A stretch of DNA of 64,000 nt from Eutrophocola sp965662685 (GCA_965662685.1 CBFIIQ010000001.1:62001-126000); one strand, 5' to 3'; shown: positions 27,114 to 36,696, counted from the stretch's first letter. Program-made: numbers and translations. Notes: generated from the letters alone by a model not told the origin.

Positions 27114-28574
27114 TTGAAAATACAATTCACAAACAGTAAGTTTTTTATCGCCCTGTCTACTTCCATCCTCTTGCAGTCCTGCAGCTCCACCCAGGATCAA
27201 GACAGCGCCGAATTTGTCAGTATTGGCCGCGGCGCTGCGGTCCTTGATCCGCTAAGCCTGCTGGAAACCCGGCCCGCTGAACAGGCCACTCCCTTTGGCA
27301 CACTGCCCAATGTCAATGAAATATTGAATGGCGATATTATTGTCGGCCCTTTGTTGCTGGAACCTGGCGATATGTTTGGTATGGCTCCTGAGAGAATAGA
27401 ACTCTATTCTGCGGCCAATGGCGACTCTCCAGAAGGCATCAAGCCGCTGGAGACAGATTTATTTAACTCAAAAGATTTCTATAAGGATATGGAACATTGG
27501 ACCGATCCACGTTACTTCCGCTGTAACAGCAGTTTTGGAATTGAACAACAACGTGTTGCGACACCTTTAAGCACCGCGACCATTGGCGACAACCCTCCGC
27601 AAAGCGCAGCCTGGGGCTATTGTGATCGCGATCTACCCAAAGAAGCCATTGTCAGCCCCTATGAATTTGACTCTGCTGAAGCCCATTACCAGGCCTTGCT
27701 GGCAGAAACCCAGGCTCGCGGCGGTCCCGATGAATATGATTACGCCAGCGTTCCCGGTGAATGGACTGGACGTTATGGTGGCTTACAGTTTTCGACACTG
27801 ATGACCAACTGGTATGGGATGATGTTCAGTCAGGCCTCTACCATAGTTTCATTGCTTAGCGATGAATATGCCAAGCGTTTTGTGCAGCAGAATTATCATC
27901 AGGTGAATACGGCAGCCTTTCAGTGGCCCGCCATGTACTGCTGGCCGGAAGGCTTTATCCGCCGCTGGCATTGGGCGGCCGCTACAGAACACTCCATTGT
28001 TGTCACCCCTGACCTGGTGCAGATATCCACAACCCAGGCCGATAACTTTGTCACCAATATTTATGTCGGCAGGGAATTCAATATGGATGGCGCAGTGCCC
28101 AGACTGGGAGCAGATGTACCACGTTGGTATGGTGAGACCGTAGGCTTCTGGGATGGTGATGCGCTTATTACCTGGACGTCCAATATTCAGGGCTGGATGT
28201 CACATAGTGGCTTTGAATTTTCCAATAAAATGCAAACTATCGAAATTTACAAATCCAGGTACGACAGTGATGGGAATTTTATAGGCATAAACCACGAAGC
28301 TATTTTCTATGATCCTGAGGCTTTGCTGCAACCAGTGCGCATTGTTCGGGATCTGACCAAACTAAGCAGTTTCAGGGAAGGCGATCCCATAGTATTTACT
28401 GAATGTATCCCGACCATTTTCCCGATAAATGGCCGCGCCGAACCCATCTCGCCTGGAACTGTCATTGAATACAAGGTGCCTGATGTCTATGGTCAGCCCT
28501 GGCGCCAGATCTGGGAAGAAAATTTTGAGCAGGATATGGAAATCCCGACCAAGGAAGATATTTTCAGCTTTTAA
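27114..28574 (+). CDS. Secreted lipoprotein of the WDGDALI family
   Basis: This 486-residue protein probably starts at a TTG (27114), which places a lipoprotein signal at the N-terminus (STSILLQSCSS). The C-terminal part has GETVGFWDGDALITWTSN, MQTIEIYKSRYDSDGNFIG and FYDPEALLQPVRIVRDL, matching in order the secreted paralogues at 12730 and 22181. The N-terminal half (RYFRCNSSFGIEQQ, PGEWTGRYGGLQFS) is not recognised. It lies downstream of the TonB receptor on the same strand, so it might assist uptake or processing of that receptor's ligand; this is inference. It ends at a hairpin shared with the convergent helicase gene. Confidence 0.72.
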   Translation: MKIQFTNSKFFIALSTSILLQSCSSTQDQDSAEFVSIGRGAAVLDPLSLLETRPAEQATPFGTLPNVNEILNGDIIVGPLLLEPGDMFGMAPERIELYSAANGDSPEGIKPLETDLFNSKDFYKDMEHWTDPRYFRCNSSFGIEQQRVATPLSTATIGDNPPQSAAWGYCDRDLPKEAIVSPYEFDSAEAHYQALLAETQARGGPDEYDYASVPGEWTGRYGGLQFSTLMTNWYGMMFSQASTIVSLLSDEYAKRFVQQNYHQVNTAAFQWPAMYCWPEGFIRRWHWAAATEHSIVVTPDLVQISTTQADNFVTNIYVGREFNMDGAVPRLGADVPRWYGETVGFWDGDALITWTSNIQGWMSHSGFEFSNKMQTIEIYKSRYDSDGNFIGINHEAIFYDPEALLQPVRIVRDLTKLSSFREGDPIVFTECIPTIFPINGRAEPISPGTVIEYKVPDVYGQPWRQIWEENFEQDMEIPTKEDIFSF

Positions 28575-28593
28575 AGCAAGTTAGAAATGAAAA

Positions 28594-28640
28594 CAGCCCC
28601 TGCACTTTGATTTTTTTCTTCAATCAAATTACAGAGGCTG
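28594..28640. terminator. Long imperfect hairpin between convergent genes
   Basis: CAGCC-C-CTG pairs with CAG-A-GGCTG and an inner TTTGATT pairs with AATCAAA around a T-rich loop. It lies between the 27114 gene (+) and the RhlE gene (-) and probably ends both transcripts. Confidence 0.55.
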
Positions 28641-28685
28641 CCTTGCGGAACAATAACCCTGTATGGCTATATTTTAAACCAACCA

Positions 28686-29837
28686 CTAGACCGGCTGTGC
28701 ACTTCCAATCTCTGCAACCAGGCCGCGACTGATAGACTGCTTGATAAGACGCTCAATAGCTTTCAGCTGTTTACGTTCATCAGAGCTGACCAGCGAAATC
28801 GCCCTGCCCTGGGCACCGGCACGACCGGTTCTGCCAATACGATGAACATAATCTTCCGGCACATGGGGAAGATCATAATTGATCACCATGGGTAACAAAT
28901 CGATATCAATGCCGCGCGCGGCAATATCTGTGGCAACCAGCACCTGGATACGGTTTTGTTTAAAAGCGTCAAGCGCTGCAGTGCGTTGTTTCTGACTTTT
29001 GTTACCATGCAGAGCAGATGACATGATGTTATTTTTATTAAGAATCTTGGTCAGCTTGTTAGCGCCATGCTTGGTTCTGCTAAACACCAATGCCTGATCT
29101 GTGGTGCCTTGCAGCAAACTTCTAAGAACTCCTGATTTATCTTCTTTATTCACTTCAAACAATTGCTGGTGAATAATTTCTACAGCGGAATTGCGTGGAG
29201 CTGATTCAATTTCCACCGGATTATTGCAAATGGTTTTTGCCAGATTCCTGATTTCCGGCGAAAAAGTGGCAGAAAACATAAGGTTCTGTCGACGTGCAGG
29301 AACCAGTTTAAGAATTTTACGAATGGCATGAATAAACCCCATGTCCAGCATTCTGTCTGCTTCATCCAGCACAAGTATTTCCAGTGACTGCAGGGAGACG
29401 GCTCTACGATCAATCAAATCCTGCAGGCGTCCCGGGGTTGCCACCAGGATATCAACACCCTTGTGAACCCGTTGTAATTGCGGATTAATATTTACGCCAC
29501 CAAAAACGGCACAGGCCTTGATTTTTTCGTTATCCCCATAGGTATTAACACTTTCCAGTACCTGGGCAGCGAGTTCACGGGTTGGCACCAGGATCAGCAC
29601 TTTTACCATGCCACTGGCAACTGGCTTTGAATTACTTAGCTTTTGTAAAATCGGCAGTACAAACGCCGCCGTTTTACCGGTACCGGTCTGGGCTGCAGCC
29701 ATAACATCCTCTCCATCCAGTACCGCCGGAATAGCTTTGGCCTGAATCGGGGTTGGCTGTGTATAACCCTGTGCCTTTATCGCACTTAACAGGGAGTCAC
29801 TTAGACCAAGGGAAATAAATTGTTGTGTATCACTCAT
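28686..29837 (-). CDS. rhlE: DEAD-box ATP-dependent RNA helicase, RhlE type
   Basis: This 383-residue helicase has the full set of superfamily 2 motifs: Q motif (GYTQPTPIQ), Walker A AQTGTGKT, PTRELA, TPGR, DEAD, SAT, and in the second domain ATDIAARGID and HRIGRTGRAG. The LSDSLLSAIKAQGYTQPTPIQ opening fits RhlE-type enzymes, which unwind short RNA duplexes in ribosome assembly and mRNA decay. It ends soon after the helicase core and lacks the basic C-terminal tail often found in the family. A long 590-bp gap lies upstream, so it may have a structured 5' leader as cold-inducible helicases often do. Confidence 0.85.
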   Translation of the reverse strand: MSDTQQFISLGLSDSLLSAIKAQGYTQPTPIQAKAIPAVLDGEDVMAAAQTGTGKTAAFVLPILQKLSNSKPVASGMVKVLILVPTRELAAQVLESVNTYGDNEKIKACAVFGGVNINPQLQRVHKGVDILVATPGRLQDLIDRRAVSLQSLEILVLDEADRMLDMGFIHAIRKILKLVPARRQNLMFSATFSPEIRNLAKTICNNPVEIESAPRNSAVEIIHQQLFEVNKEDKSGVLRSLLQGTTDQALVFSRTKHGANKLTKILNKNNIMSSALHGNKSQKQRTAALDAFKQNRIQVLVATDIAARGIDIDLLPMVINYDLPHVPEDYVHRIGRTGRAGAQGRAISLVSSDERKQLKAIERLIKQSISRGLVAEIGSAQPV

Positions 29838-30427
29838 AAAATATCTGACTCTTGAACAGGCTGTTATAGCAAGTAGCGAAGGGCTACTTATTAACTATAA
29901 GCCTTATAATTAATGGTATTGCTTTTTCGCAGCTCAAGATAAGTTAGCCCTACCCGACGTTGAAAAACTGCATGGCAATTGCCATGACTTTTCCTAAACA
30001 TGCCATGAAAACACCATCAGACATGCAATAGAAAATGCCATACAAAAATGTATCGGCTGCAATGGTTGTTTTGAGAAAATTAGAAAGCAGGCCTATGGCA
30101 TGCCTTGAAAGGGCCGCATAAGAATCAGGGAGGGTAATACCGCATCAGTAAATATAAAACTAATCTTTATTTACTGACCTTTATAATATTCACATCAGAA
30201 CAGACTCTTCACTGCACTGATGGCGCGCACTTTAACACATGCCAATGTAAACTGCATTGACTATTATTCAGCTGAATTTTTCACTCACAACAATCCTGGA
30301 TTCTTCCAATCTGAACAAATCGATAAATAATGTTTCAAATATTTAATCAACTGTATTGCAGCTCCCTACAAGAGAATTAAAATAGCGCTATAAAATAATA
30401 TGAAAATCCGGCATAGTCTTCACCATC
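29838..30427. promoter_or_regulatory. Large divergent intergenic region rich in inverted repeats (590 bp)
   Basis: It lies between the helicase (-) and the trypsin-like gene (+). It holds a perfect 16-bp palindrome CATGGCAATTGCCATG (29972-29987), several more ATGCCAT or ATGGCAT words between 29995 and 30245, and a 10-bp perfect inverted repeat TCAGTAAATA/TATTTACTGA with a 13-base spacer (30145-30177). The length and repeats suggest a regulatory leader or a small RNA. No open reading frame with a ribosome site was seen. Confidence 0.5.
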
Positions 30428-31168
30428 ATGATTGAACCCCTGCTATTAAGCACACTGCAAATTTCCACCTATGAACATGAAAACCTGCTCACTAAAGCGA
30501 GCGGGTTTTTCTTCGAACGCGATGAAAAACTTTTTCTGGTCACCAGCCGCCACGTTCTGGTGGATGAACCCAGCGATCATCATCCCAACAGAATCGAACT
30601 GGAAATTCATAACAACCCGGAAAACCTTGCCGAATCTTCTGTATTTTCCATTCTTCTGTTTAATGATGGAGAAAGTATATGGCGTCAGGGCTCAGACAGC
30701 GCCGGAGATATTGATGTCGCAGTGATTGAAATAGAGCGCCACAGCTTGCCTGACACGGCTACCTACTTCGCTTTCACCCCTGCACATTTACATGATTCGA
30801 TCGAAAGAATAGAAATTGGAACTGAAATGCTGATCATAGGATTTCCGCTGGGTTTTCACGACACCCTGCATCATTTACCAGTTGCCAGACGGGCCATTAA
30901 TGCTTCCTCTTTCAGCATGCGCTTTCAGGGCAACGGGTATTTTCTGACCGACGCCCGCACCCATCGCGGCATGAGCGGCGCGCCTGTAGTAACACGGAAT
31001 GAATCGAAAATCGAAGAAGAAAATTTAACCCCGGAATTGACCTGGAGCTTACTCGGCATTCATTCAGCGCGACTGGATGTAGGCACAAGAGATCTTGAGG
31101 TAGACGAGGCTCTGGGGCTTAACTGCGCCTGGTTCGCTGATATTCTGTTGACGCTAACCAGCGATTAA
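30428..31168 (+). CDS. Trypsin-like serine peptidase domain protein, no export signal
   Basis: This 246-residue protein has the chymotrypsin-fold order with all three catalytic residues: H42 in VTSRHVLVD, D96 in GDIDVAVIEI and S183 in HRGMSGAPVV. The oxyanion segment MSGAP fits the trypsin_2/S1C group. It has no signal peptide, membrane segment or PDZ domain, so it is either cytoplasmic or exported by an unseen route; HtrA proteins, by contrast, are exported and carry PDZ domains. The target is unknown. It is not linked in an operon to either neighbour. Confidence 0.8.
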   Translation: MIEPLLLSTLQISTYEHENLLTKASGFFFERDEKLFLVTSRHVLVDEPSDHHPNRIELEIHNNPENLAESSVFSILLFNDGESIWRQGSDSAGDIDVAVIEIERHSLPDTATYFAFTPAHLHDSIERIEIGTEMLIIGFPLGFHDTLHHLPVARRAINASSFSMRFQGNGYFLTDARTHRGMSGAPVVTRNESKIEEENLTPELTWSLLGIHSARLDVGTRDLEVDEALGLNCAWFADILLTLTSD

Positions 31169-31222
31169 CAAAAGCAAACACCAACTTTCACACTATAACT
31201 CTGCAGCGTCTTTGCTATCGAA

Positions 31223-32419
31223 TTACTCTTCCAGCAAAACTTGCGGTGTTTTTAACGCAAACACGGACAGGGTAGCCGCAATAACACCACAGACGGCAAT
31301 CGCAACAACCAGTGGTACCGGCGTATTGTCAAATACAGCACTGACAATGGCGATACTGATTGCCCCAATTATCATTTGAAGTGTACCGCCCAGTGAAGCA
31401 GCCGTGCCGGCAATAGGGCCATGATCCTCTAGTGCAAGAACCATTGAAGTAGGTAATACCAACCCCAGAAAAGCATAGGTCAGCAGTAACAAGCCGACCA
31501 ATAAGGGAAAACTGTCGAAACCCAGCATCACCGCGCTAAACAGCAGGCAGCCAAAGAAACAATAGCCGGCTACGGCCCACTTGATGACATTAATAGTGCC
31601 AAAGCGGGCTTCCAGTGTTGCGGCAAGTTGACTGGCAGCAAAAAAGCCAAAGGCATTCAAGGCAAAAGCCAGAGAATACTGAAAGGAAGTCAGCCCATAA
31701 TAATCCATGTAGAGGAATGAGCTGGTTGCCAGGAAAGCAAAAAAGCTGCCCATACCCATGCCGCCAATCAGGGTAAGTCCCATGTAATGGGTATCGCGGA
31801 ACAAAACACCAAAGGCATTCATCATACGACTGAACTTGAACGGACTTCTGTTCTCAGGTTTCAGGGTTTCCCTGAGTCCGAAACGGGTCATCAGGAAACC
31901 AACAATAGATGCCAGGGACACAGCCACAAACACCGCACGCCAACCAAAAGGAATTATCACTGCGCTACCCAGCAATGGCGCAAACATGGGTGAAATAGCA
32001 ATGATGATCATGATGGTAGACATCAGTCTTGTTGCTTCATTACCAGTATAACAATCACGGATGACAGCACGCGGAATCGACATTACTGCTGCTGCACCAA
32101 TCCCCTGTACGAAACGCATCGCTATCAACCAGTTAATGGTCGGTGATACGGCACAACCAATTGAGGCCAGGGCAAAGACCACCAGACCAAAATAAAGCGG
32201 CGGCTTTCGACCAAACACATCTGAAGCCGGACCATAAACCAGTTGGCTGACCCCGAATGAAATAAAAAATGACATCAGGGTGGCCTGGGATGCAGAGACT
32301 GAAGCTTGCAGGTCTTCGGCAATCACCGGCATTGCCGGTAAATACATATCAATGGCAAAGGGTCCTATCCAGCTGAGTGAACCCAGCACCAGGGCCATTT
32401 TGATCAAGTCAGATTTCAC
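31223..32419 (-). CDS. Bcr/CflA family multidrug efflux MFS transporter
   Basis: This 398-residue protein has twelve predicted membrane segments, the opening IGPFAIDMYLPAMPVIAEDL typical of Bcr/CflA drug exporters, the MFS motif A (GPASDVFGRKPPLYFG) between segments 2 and 3, and RFVQGIGAAAVMSIPRAVIRD in segment 4. It would export drugs such as bicyclomycin-like or chloramphenicol-like compounds by proton antiport, across the inner membrane. It is convergent with the trypsin-like gene and probably monocistronic. Confidence 0.9.
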   Translation of the reverse strand: MKSDLIKMALVLGSLSWIGPFAIDMYLPAMPVIAEDLQASVSASQATLMSFFISFGVSQLVYGPASDVFGRKPPLYFGLVVFALASIGCAVSPTINWLIAMRFVQGIGAAAVMSIPRAVIRDCYTGNEATRLMSTIMIIIAISPMFAPLLGSAVIIPFGWRAVFVAVSLASIVGFLMTRFGLRETLKPENRSPFKFSRMMNAFGVLFRDTHYMGLTLIGGMGMGSFFAFLATSSFLYMDYYGLTSFQYSLAFALNAFGFFAASQLAATLEARFGTINVIKWAVAGYCFFGCLLFSAVMLGFDSFPLLVGLLLLTYAFLGLVLPTSMVLALEDHGPIAGTAASLGGTLQMIIGAISIAIVSAVFDNTPVPLVVAIAVCGVIAATLSVFALKTPQVLLEE

Positions 32420-32746
32420 ACATTAGTCCCGTGTTAAAACACCGCGAGGTGTTGAGGGTGAGAATAAAAGAAGGTGGCAATTATAGTGTCGAATTTGATA
32501 ATTAGTAGTGCCGATTGCAAGAGTTATTCGGGCGCACGCAGAAAAGGCAGATCCAGGGAATAAATAATTCCTATAAGAGAAGGGGTTGCCCCTGCTCCAT
32601 ATATGGTCAGCTGGCGCGTACGGACTGTATGGAAGGGCCTGTCGCTATTGAGTTTGCTGTTTCCCACCTGATAATTCTATTAATATGTTCATCAAGCCAG
32701 ATTGACTGCTATAAATTTACCGCACTCCACCAGAAGGAAGCTCCAG
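32420..32746 (+). promoter_or_regulatory. Divergent intergenic region (327 bp)
   Basis: It lies between the transporter (-) and the GST gene (+). The possible 80-codon frame inside it lacks a ribosome site and family features and is not called. AAGGAAG precedes the GST start at 32747. No clear promoter, terminator or repeat was seen. Confidence 0.4.
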
Positions 32747-33472
32747 ATGCCTGCTAATACCGACATAACCTTGCACTACTTTAATGTGCGTGGGCGCGGA
32801 CAGTTTATCCGTGGTCTGCTCACTCATCGTGACATCCCTTTCACTGATGACCGCATCATACTCACTGCCAATAATGCCAACTGGCCAGAACTTCGCGGTA
32901 ACAGGGCTGTTAGCGGTGATTTTCAGAAACTCCCTGCCTTGCAGTGGAACCACATAATTCTTAATGAAGTGTTGGTGATTCTTGATTTTATTCAGGAAAA
33001 ACTTGGTGATAACGCCCTGCTTGATGAAAAGACCCGTACACAGCATCGCATGCTTACTTCAAGCGCCTTTCTGGATTTACTGACACCCTGCATCAATTTG
33101 ATCTGGTGCGACATTTTTCACCCAGGCACCGATGTGGCCGCAACCGTAGCTGTCGTTAAAAGACGTCTTGAAATGCATTTGACAACCGTCAATCAGACGC
33201 TGGAACAATGGGGCTGGCTGAATGCCATGAATGATCGCGAAGTAATGGTTGCTGACGCTGTGTTATGGGAGGCACTGGATATGATTCGACTCACCTTTAA
33301 TGGCAAGGTCAGTATTGATGATTTTGAGTCACTGGCAGCATTTTACGAGACTTGCCCGGGCGCAACTAGTTTCAAAAAATTACTGGCACTGAATCCGTCA
33401 ACCATCACTGCCAGACCCGGAGAAGCTGAAGCACTGATTGCTATCCATGAGAATTTAAATACAGAGATATGA
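32747..33472 (+). CDS. Glutathione S-transferase family protein
   Basis: The start at 32747 has AAGGAAG upstream and begins MPANTDITLHYFNVRGRGQF; a longer frame from 32702 lacks a ribosome site. The 241-residue protein has the thioredoxin-like N-terminal domain (LHYFNVRGRGQFIRGLLTHRDIPFTDDRI, KLPALQWNHIILNEVLVILDFI) and an all-helical C-terminal domain, like sigma-type GSTs in which the YF tyrosine activates glutathione. It overlaps the next gene by 4 bp (ATGA), so the two are translationally coupled. The substrate is unknown. Confidence 0.85.
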   Translation: MPANTDITLHYFNVRGRGQFIRGLLTHRDIPFTDDRIILTANNANWPELRGNRAVSGDFQKLPALQWNHIILNEVLVILDFIQEKLGDNALLDEKTRTQHRMLTSSAFLDLLTPCINLIWCDIFHPGTDVAATVAVVKRRLEMHLTTVNQTLEQWGWLNAMNDREVMVADAVLWEALDMIRLTFNGKVSIDDFESLAAFYETCPGATSFKKLLALNPSTITARPGEAEALIAIHENLNTEI

Positions 33473-34491
33473 ACAGATTTTATTCAATTATAGTTTTTAA
33501 CAGTGTTTTTTTAACTGCTTGCGCGTCAGTTTCGTCCACCAATCAACCGGGCTCAGACAGTATGAAAAATGGCGCTGCTGAAAATAATATTCTGCTCCAT
33601 GCCACCATGCTGAATGCGACACACTGGTCACTGGTGGAAATTCAGTCAATGGATGATTCTCTTTATACTCCAGCAGACCCGACCGGGTATCTGATCAGTT
33701 TTTTGCCACAGGGAAATTTCACAGCTCGTCTGGATTGCAACCAGATCCGGGGAGAGTGGACCCATAGCGGCATAAATCAGGTAGAAATAAATCCGCTCAT
33801 TTCTACGCGGGCCTTATGCTCGCCAGATTCACTTTATAACCGGGTACTCAGTGACCTGGATAATACACGTTCCTTTGTTTTGCAAAATAACCATTTATTT
33901 CTGGCCACTTTCGCCGACGGCGCAATACTCGAATTTGCGCCTTACATGCCGCCAGATTTTGAATTGTCACCGGCATTTGCCTGTGATGAAGCCGAAGGCA
34001 CAGTTGAATCCATGATCTGCCAGGACCAGGAACTGATAGAACTGGATTTATATCTTGATGAGCTTTACCAGGCTGCACTGAATATTTTCCCCGAAGAGGA
34101 ACTAGCCAGTCTTGTAGCTTTTCAACGTGGCTGGATTTCCGGGCGTAATGATTGCTGGAAGAATGAATATATTCGACGCTGTGTTGCCGACGAATACCTC
34201 ATTCGCATAAGCGAGCTGGAAGTAAAAACCGGACATCTGATGGTCCCGCAAGCGGCAAATTTTTTATGCGCAGATGAACATCTGCTGAGTGTCTATTTTT
34301 ATAGCAATGCAGTACGACCGCTGGCTGTGCTCAACATGAACCAGCAGCAGTTTTTTACTTGGCTCACCCCTTCCGCAAGTGGCTCACGTTATATGGGGCA
34401 AAATATTACATTCTGGCAAAAAGGAAATGAGGCGATGCTGACAACTCTGGAAACTGAACAGAATTGCCAGCAACAATTTTCCCGTTTGTAA
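33469..34491 (+). CDS. Lipoprotein fusing META/HslJ, LprI and MliC domains
   Basis: This 340-residue lipoprotein (lipobox LTAC18) contains three domains in a row. Residues about 49-158 form a META domain (THWSLVEIQS, FTARLDCNQIRGEW, LEFAPYM). Residues 170-252 form an LprI/DUF1311 domain (ACDEAEGTVESMICQD, LDLYLDELYQAAL, FQRGWISGRNDCW, CVADEYLIRISELE). Residues 262-335 form an MliC domain (FLCADEHLLSVYFYSN, SASGSRYMGQNITFWQKGNE). LprI and MliC proteins inhibit lysozymes; META proteins such as HslJ are linked to stress tolerance. A single lipid-anchored protein would thus protect the cell wall in the periplasm against host or predator lysozymes. It is coupled to the GST gene and convergent with the cyclophilin gene 5 bp away. 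Confidence 0.85.
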   Translation: MNRFYSIIVFNSVFLTACASVSSTNQPGSDSMKNGAAENNILLHATMLNATHWSLVEIQSMDDSLYTPADPTGYLISFLPQGNFTARLDCNQIRGEWTHSGINQVEINPLISTRALCSPDSLYNRVLSDLDNTRSFVLQNNHLFLATFADGAILEFAPYMPPDFELSPAFACDEAEGTVESMICQDQELIELDLYLDELYQAALNIFPEEELASLVAFQRGWISGRNDCWKNEYIRRCVADEYLIRISELEVKTGHLMVPQAANFLCADEHLLSVYFYSNAVRPLAVLNMNQQQFFTWLTPSASGSRYMGQNITFWQKGNEAMLTTLETEQNCQQQFSRL

Positions 34492-34496
34492 TCAGG

Positions 34497-35204
34497 TCAA
34501 ATATCAGCACCAACAACGCTTACTGTCTCGATCATAACAGGCTTGGTGTCCAGAGAATCCAGGTAAGCGGCGCCATCATTCCATAAGCGCCCCTGATCCA
34601 GACCACCGCCCGGCTCACCTACCGGAATAAAGGCATCCACCGCCTGCATTCCCGACACCACTTTACCGAAGACAGTAAAGTTATAACGCGGCTCCGCCAG
34701 CCTGTTGTTCTCCATGTAGTTAATAAACACCTGAGTGGAGTTGGTATCCGGACCGGCCTTGGCAAAAGCCAGCGTGCCGCGTTCCAGGGCAAATAAACTG
34801 GGATCGTCATCAAAGTTGTTGTCCTGCCATAAGGGGTAATCATCGCGCCAGTTGATACCAAACTGGGCAACAAAGTCAGGCACCACTCGAAACACAGGGG
34901 TATTGTCGTAAAACCCCGCCGCAACAAGCTCCAGGAAACGCGCAGCCGCATTGGGCGCGGCTTCAGGATAGATCTCGATAACAATCTCACCTGATCCTGT
35001 TTGCATCAACAGCGTAGTTTTTTGCGTCAGTTCTGGAACGATATCTTCTTTACCTGGCAAAGGAGCAAGAGAAAATGCCACCTCATCTGCCATCGGCTCA
35101 ATGACTGGCGCACCAGCTTGCGGACTGTCGCTACTGTTACTGTCATCCTGAGCACCACAGGCAATAAGTTGCAGGACAAAAAGCAGTGTTACTATTTTCT
35201 TCAT
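34497..35204 (-). CDS. Cyclophilin-type peptidyl-prolyl isomerase lipoprotein
   Basis: This 235-residue protein is a lipoprotein (LQLIAC) with a cyclophilin domain: GEIVIEIYPEAAPNAAARFLEL, GFYDNTPVFRVVPDFVAQFG (the catalytic arginine region) and GTLAFAKAGPDTNSTQVFIN (family core with the catalytic glutamine). It speeds proline isomerisation during folding of exported proteins. The gene follows the PBP4 gene by 16 bp on the same strand and probably forms an envelope-biogenesis unit with it. Confidence 0.9.
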   Translation of the reverse strand: MKKIVTLLFVLQLIACGAQDDSNSSDSPQAGAPVIEPMADEVAFSLAPLPGKEDIVPELTQKTTLLMQTGSGEIVIEIYPEAAPNAAARFLELVAAGFYDNTPVFRVVPDFVAQFGINWRDDYPLWQDNNFDDDPSLFALERGTLAFAKAGPDTNSTQVFINYMENNRLAEPRYNFTVFGKVVSGMQAVDAFIPVGEPGGGLDQGRLWNDGAAYLDSLDTKPVMIETVSVVGADI

Positions 35205-35220
35205 ATTTCTAATTCCACCA

Positions 35221-36696
35221 TTATTGTAAATATGTCCAGATCAGCAGTGCATCCAGTAACTCAGTACCCGGGCCTCGATCAGCCAGTTCATGATTCACCA
35301 TCCCGGTTACTGCAAAAATCCGGTTACTTTGTGAATAAACAAAACCATTGACCGCCGATACTTCATCGAGAGAGCCGGTTTTCACATGCATGCGGCCGGA
35401 CATTTTAGAGCCCCTGGCCCGGTTGCGCATGGTGCCATCCATACCGTTGAGTGGTAAAGAAGCGACGTACTCCGGCATATAGGGACTGGCCCAGGCACTT
35501 TGCATAATTTTATTGAGCAATTCTGCTGTGATACGGGCATCTCTTGAAAGTCCCGCGCCATTGGTCAACAACAGCTGATTCGAATCGAGGCTTTTTAATT
35601 CCAGGTAATTATTTACAGCCTGAATGCCTTTTTCCACCGTCGCCGGTGGTCCCAGAACTTCTGCGCCCAGGGTTAAAAGCAAATGCCTTGTCATCAGATT
35701 ATTACTGAATTTATTTATAGACTTGATGACATCGGACATGGGCACAGAATTCCAGATCACTATAGGCTCAAGATCATCCGGCACTGCACCCCGTCGTAAA
35801 TCCCCATCCAGCTGCCCGCCCAGTTCAGTCCACAATTCCATGAACAGACCAAAGGTATAATCCGGGGCATCCAATACTTCCCTGACCATCTGATAGCGCG
35901 AACAGCGAGAGGGAAACTGCCCTTCAAAAATGACTTCTGAAGGATTTGCAGGATTTATATTGAAGCTGACACCACGCTGGTAACCACCACAGGATCGATT
36001 AACCTGACGCAGACGGTTGGTGATTTTGATATTGGGTAAACGTGGATCGGTATGAATGATGACATCGCGGCCGTTGGTATGGGGATAAAAGAAAAAAGTC
36101 ATGGCCTGGAAGTTGGCTATAATGGCATTGGGATCAGTGTTATAGGCACGCCCACTCTGGTTGTCGATGAGTTCACCTTCTTCCACCGACGCATCAAAGT
36201 AGGAACCGTCCAGCACCAGGTTTCCAGTGATGTGTTCGACCCCGCCTCGTTGCAGGGACTTCAACATGGCCCGCAGCTGATCTTCAACCAGAAAGGGATC
36301 GCCGCCGCCTTTCATTAACAGGTCTCCCCTTAGCACACCGTTTTCAATAGGCCCCAGTGCATACAGTTCAGTCTGCCAGGTAAAGGCCGGGCCTAGTGAT
36401 TCCAGTGCAGCAAATGTAGTCAGGGTCTTTATCGCTGATGCAGGGTTCATGGGAAGGTCAGCATTTACAGACAGACTGGGATTATCCTGACTCACTTCCT
36501 GAACATAAAAACTGAAACTGGAGGGCGGTAGATTGTGGCCATCAATAACCAGTTGTATGCGCTCAGGGATTACAGTGTTGTGGCCACCCGATATAGAGTC
36601 CTGTGCCAGGCTGACAACAGAGCAGAAAAGAGACAAAGCCGGGAGAACAATTAGGCAGACCAGCTGAAATAAAAAACGCTTTAAAATATTTTCCAT
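35221..36696 (-). CDS. dacB: D-alanyl-D-alanine carboxypeptidase/endopeptidase, PBP4 (S13)
   Basis: This 491-residue exported enzyme (signal about residues 12-32) has the three penicillin-binding motifs of the S13 family: S87-A-I-K90, SNN in INKFSNNLMTRHLL, and KTG in MHVKTGSLDEVSAVNGFV. It carries the long insertion between the first and second motifs expected of PBP4. It trims peptidoglycan peptides and opens crosslinks in the periplasm. It lies between the PQQ dehydrogenase gene (upstream, 30 bp) and the cyclophilin gene on the same strand; linkage to the dehydrogenase may be accidental read-through. Confidence 0.92.
   Translation of the reverse strand: MENILKRFLFQLVCLIVLPALSLFCSVVSLAQDSISGGHNTVIPERIQLVIDGHNLPPSSFSFYVQEVSQDNPSLSVNADLPMNPASAIKTLTTFAALESLGPAFTWQTELYALGPIENGVLRGDLLMKGGGDPFLVEDQLRAMLKSLQRGGVEHITGNLVLDGSYFDASVEEGELIDNQSGRAYNTDPNAIIANFQAMTFFFYPHTNGRDVIIHTDPRLPNIKITNRLRQVNRSCGGYQRGVSFNINPANPSEVIFEGQFPSRCSRYQMVREVLDAPDYTFGLFMELWTELGGQLDGDLRRGAVPDDLEPIVIWNSVPMSDVIKSINKFSNNLMTRHLLLTLGAEVLGPPATVEKGIQAVNNYLELKSLDSNQLLLTNGAGLSRDARITAELLNKIMQSAWASPYMPEYVASLPLNGMDGTMRNRARGSKMSGRMHVKTGSLDEVSAVNGFVYSQSNRIFAVTGMVNHELADRGPGTELLDALLIWTYLQ

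Noticed and set aside
32515..32757. 80-codon frame before the GST gene
   Set aside because: No ribosome site, overlaps the GST start, and the translation lacks a signal or motif.
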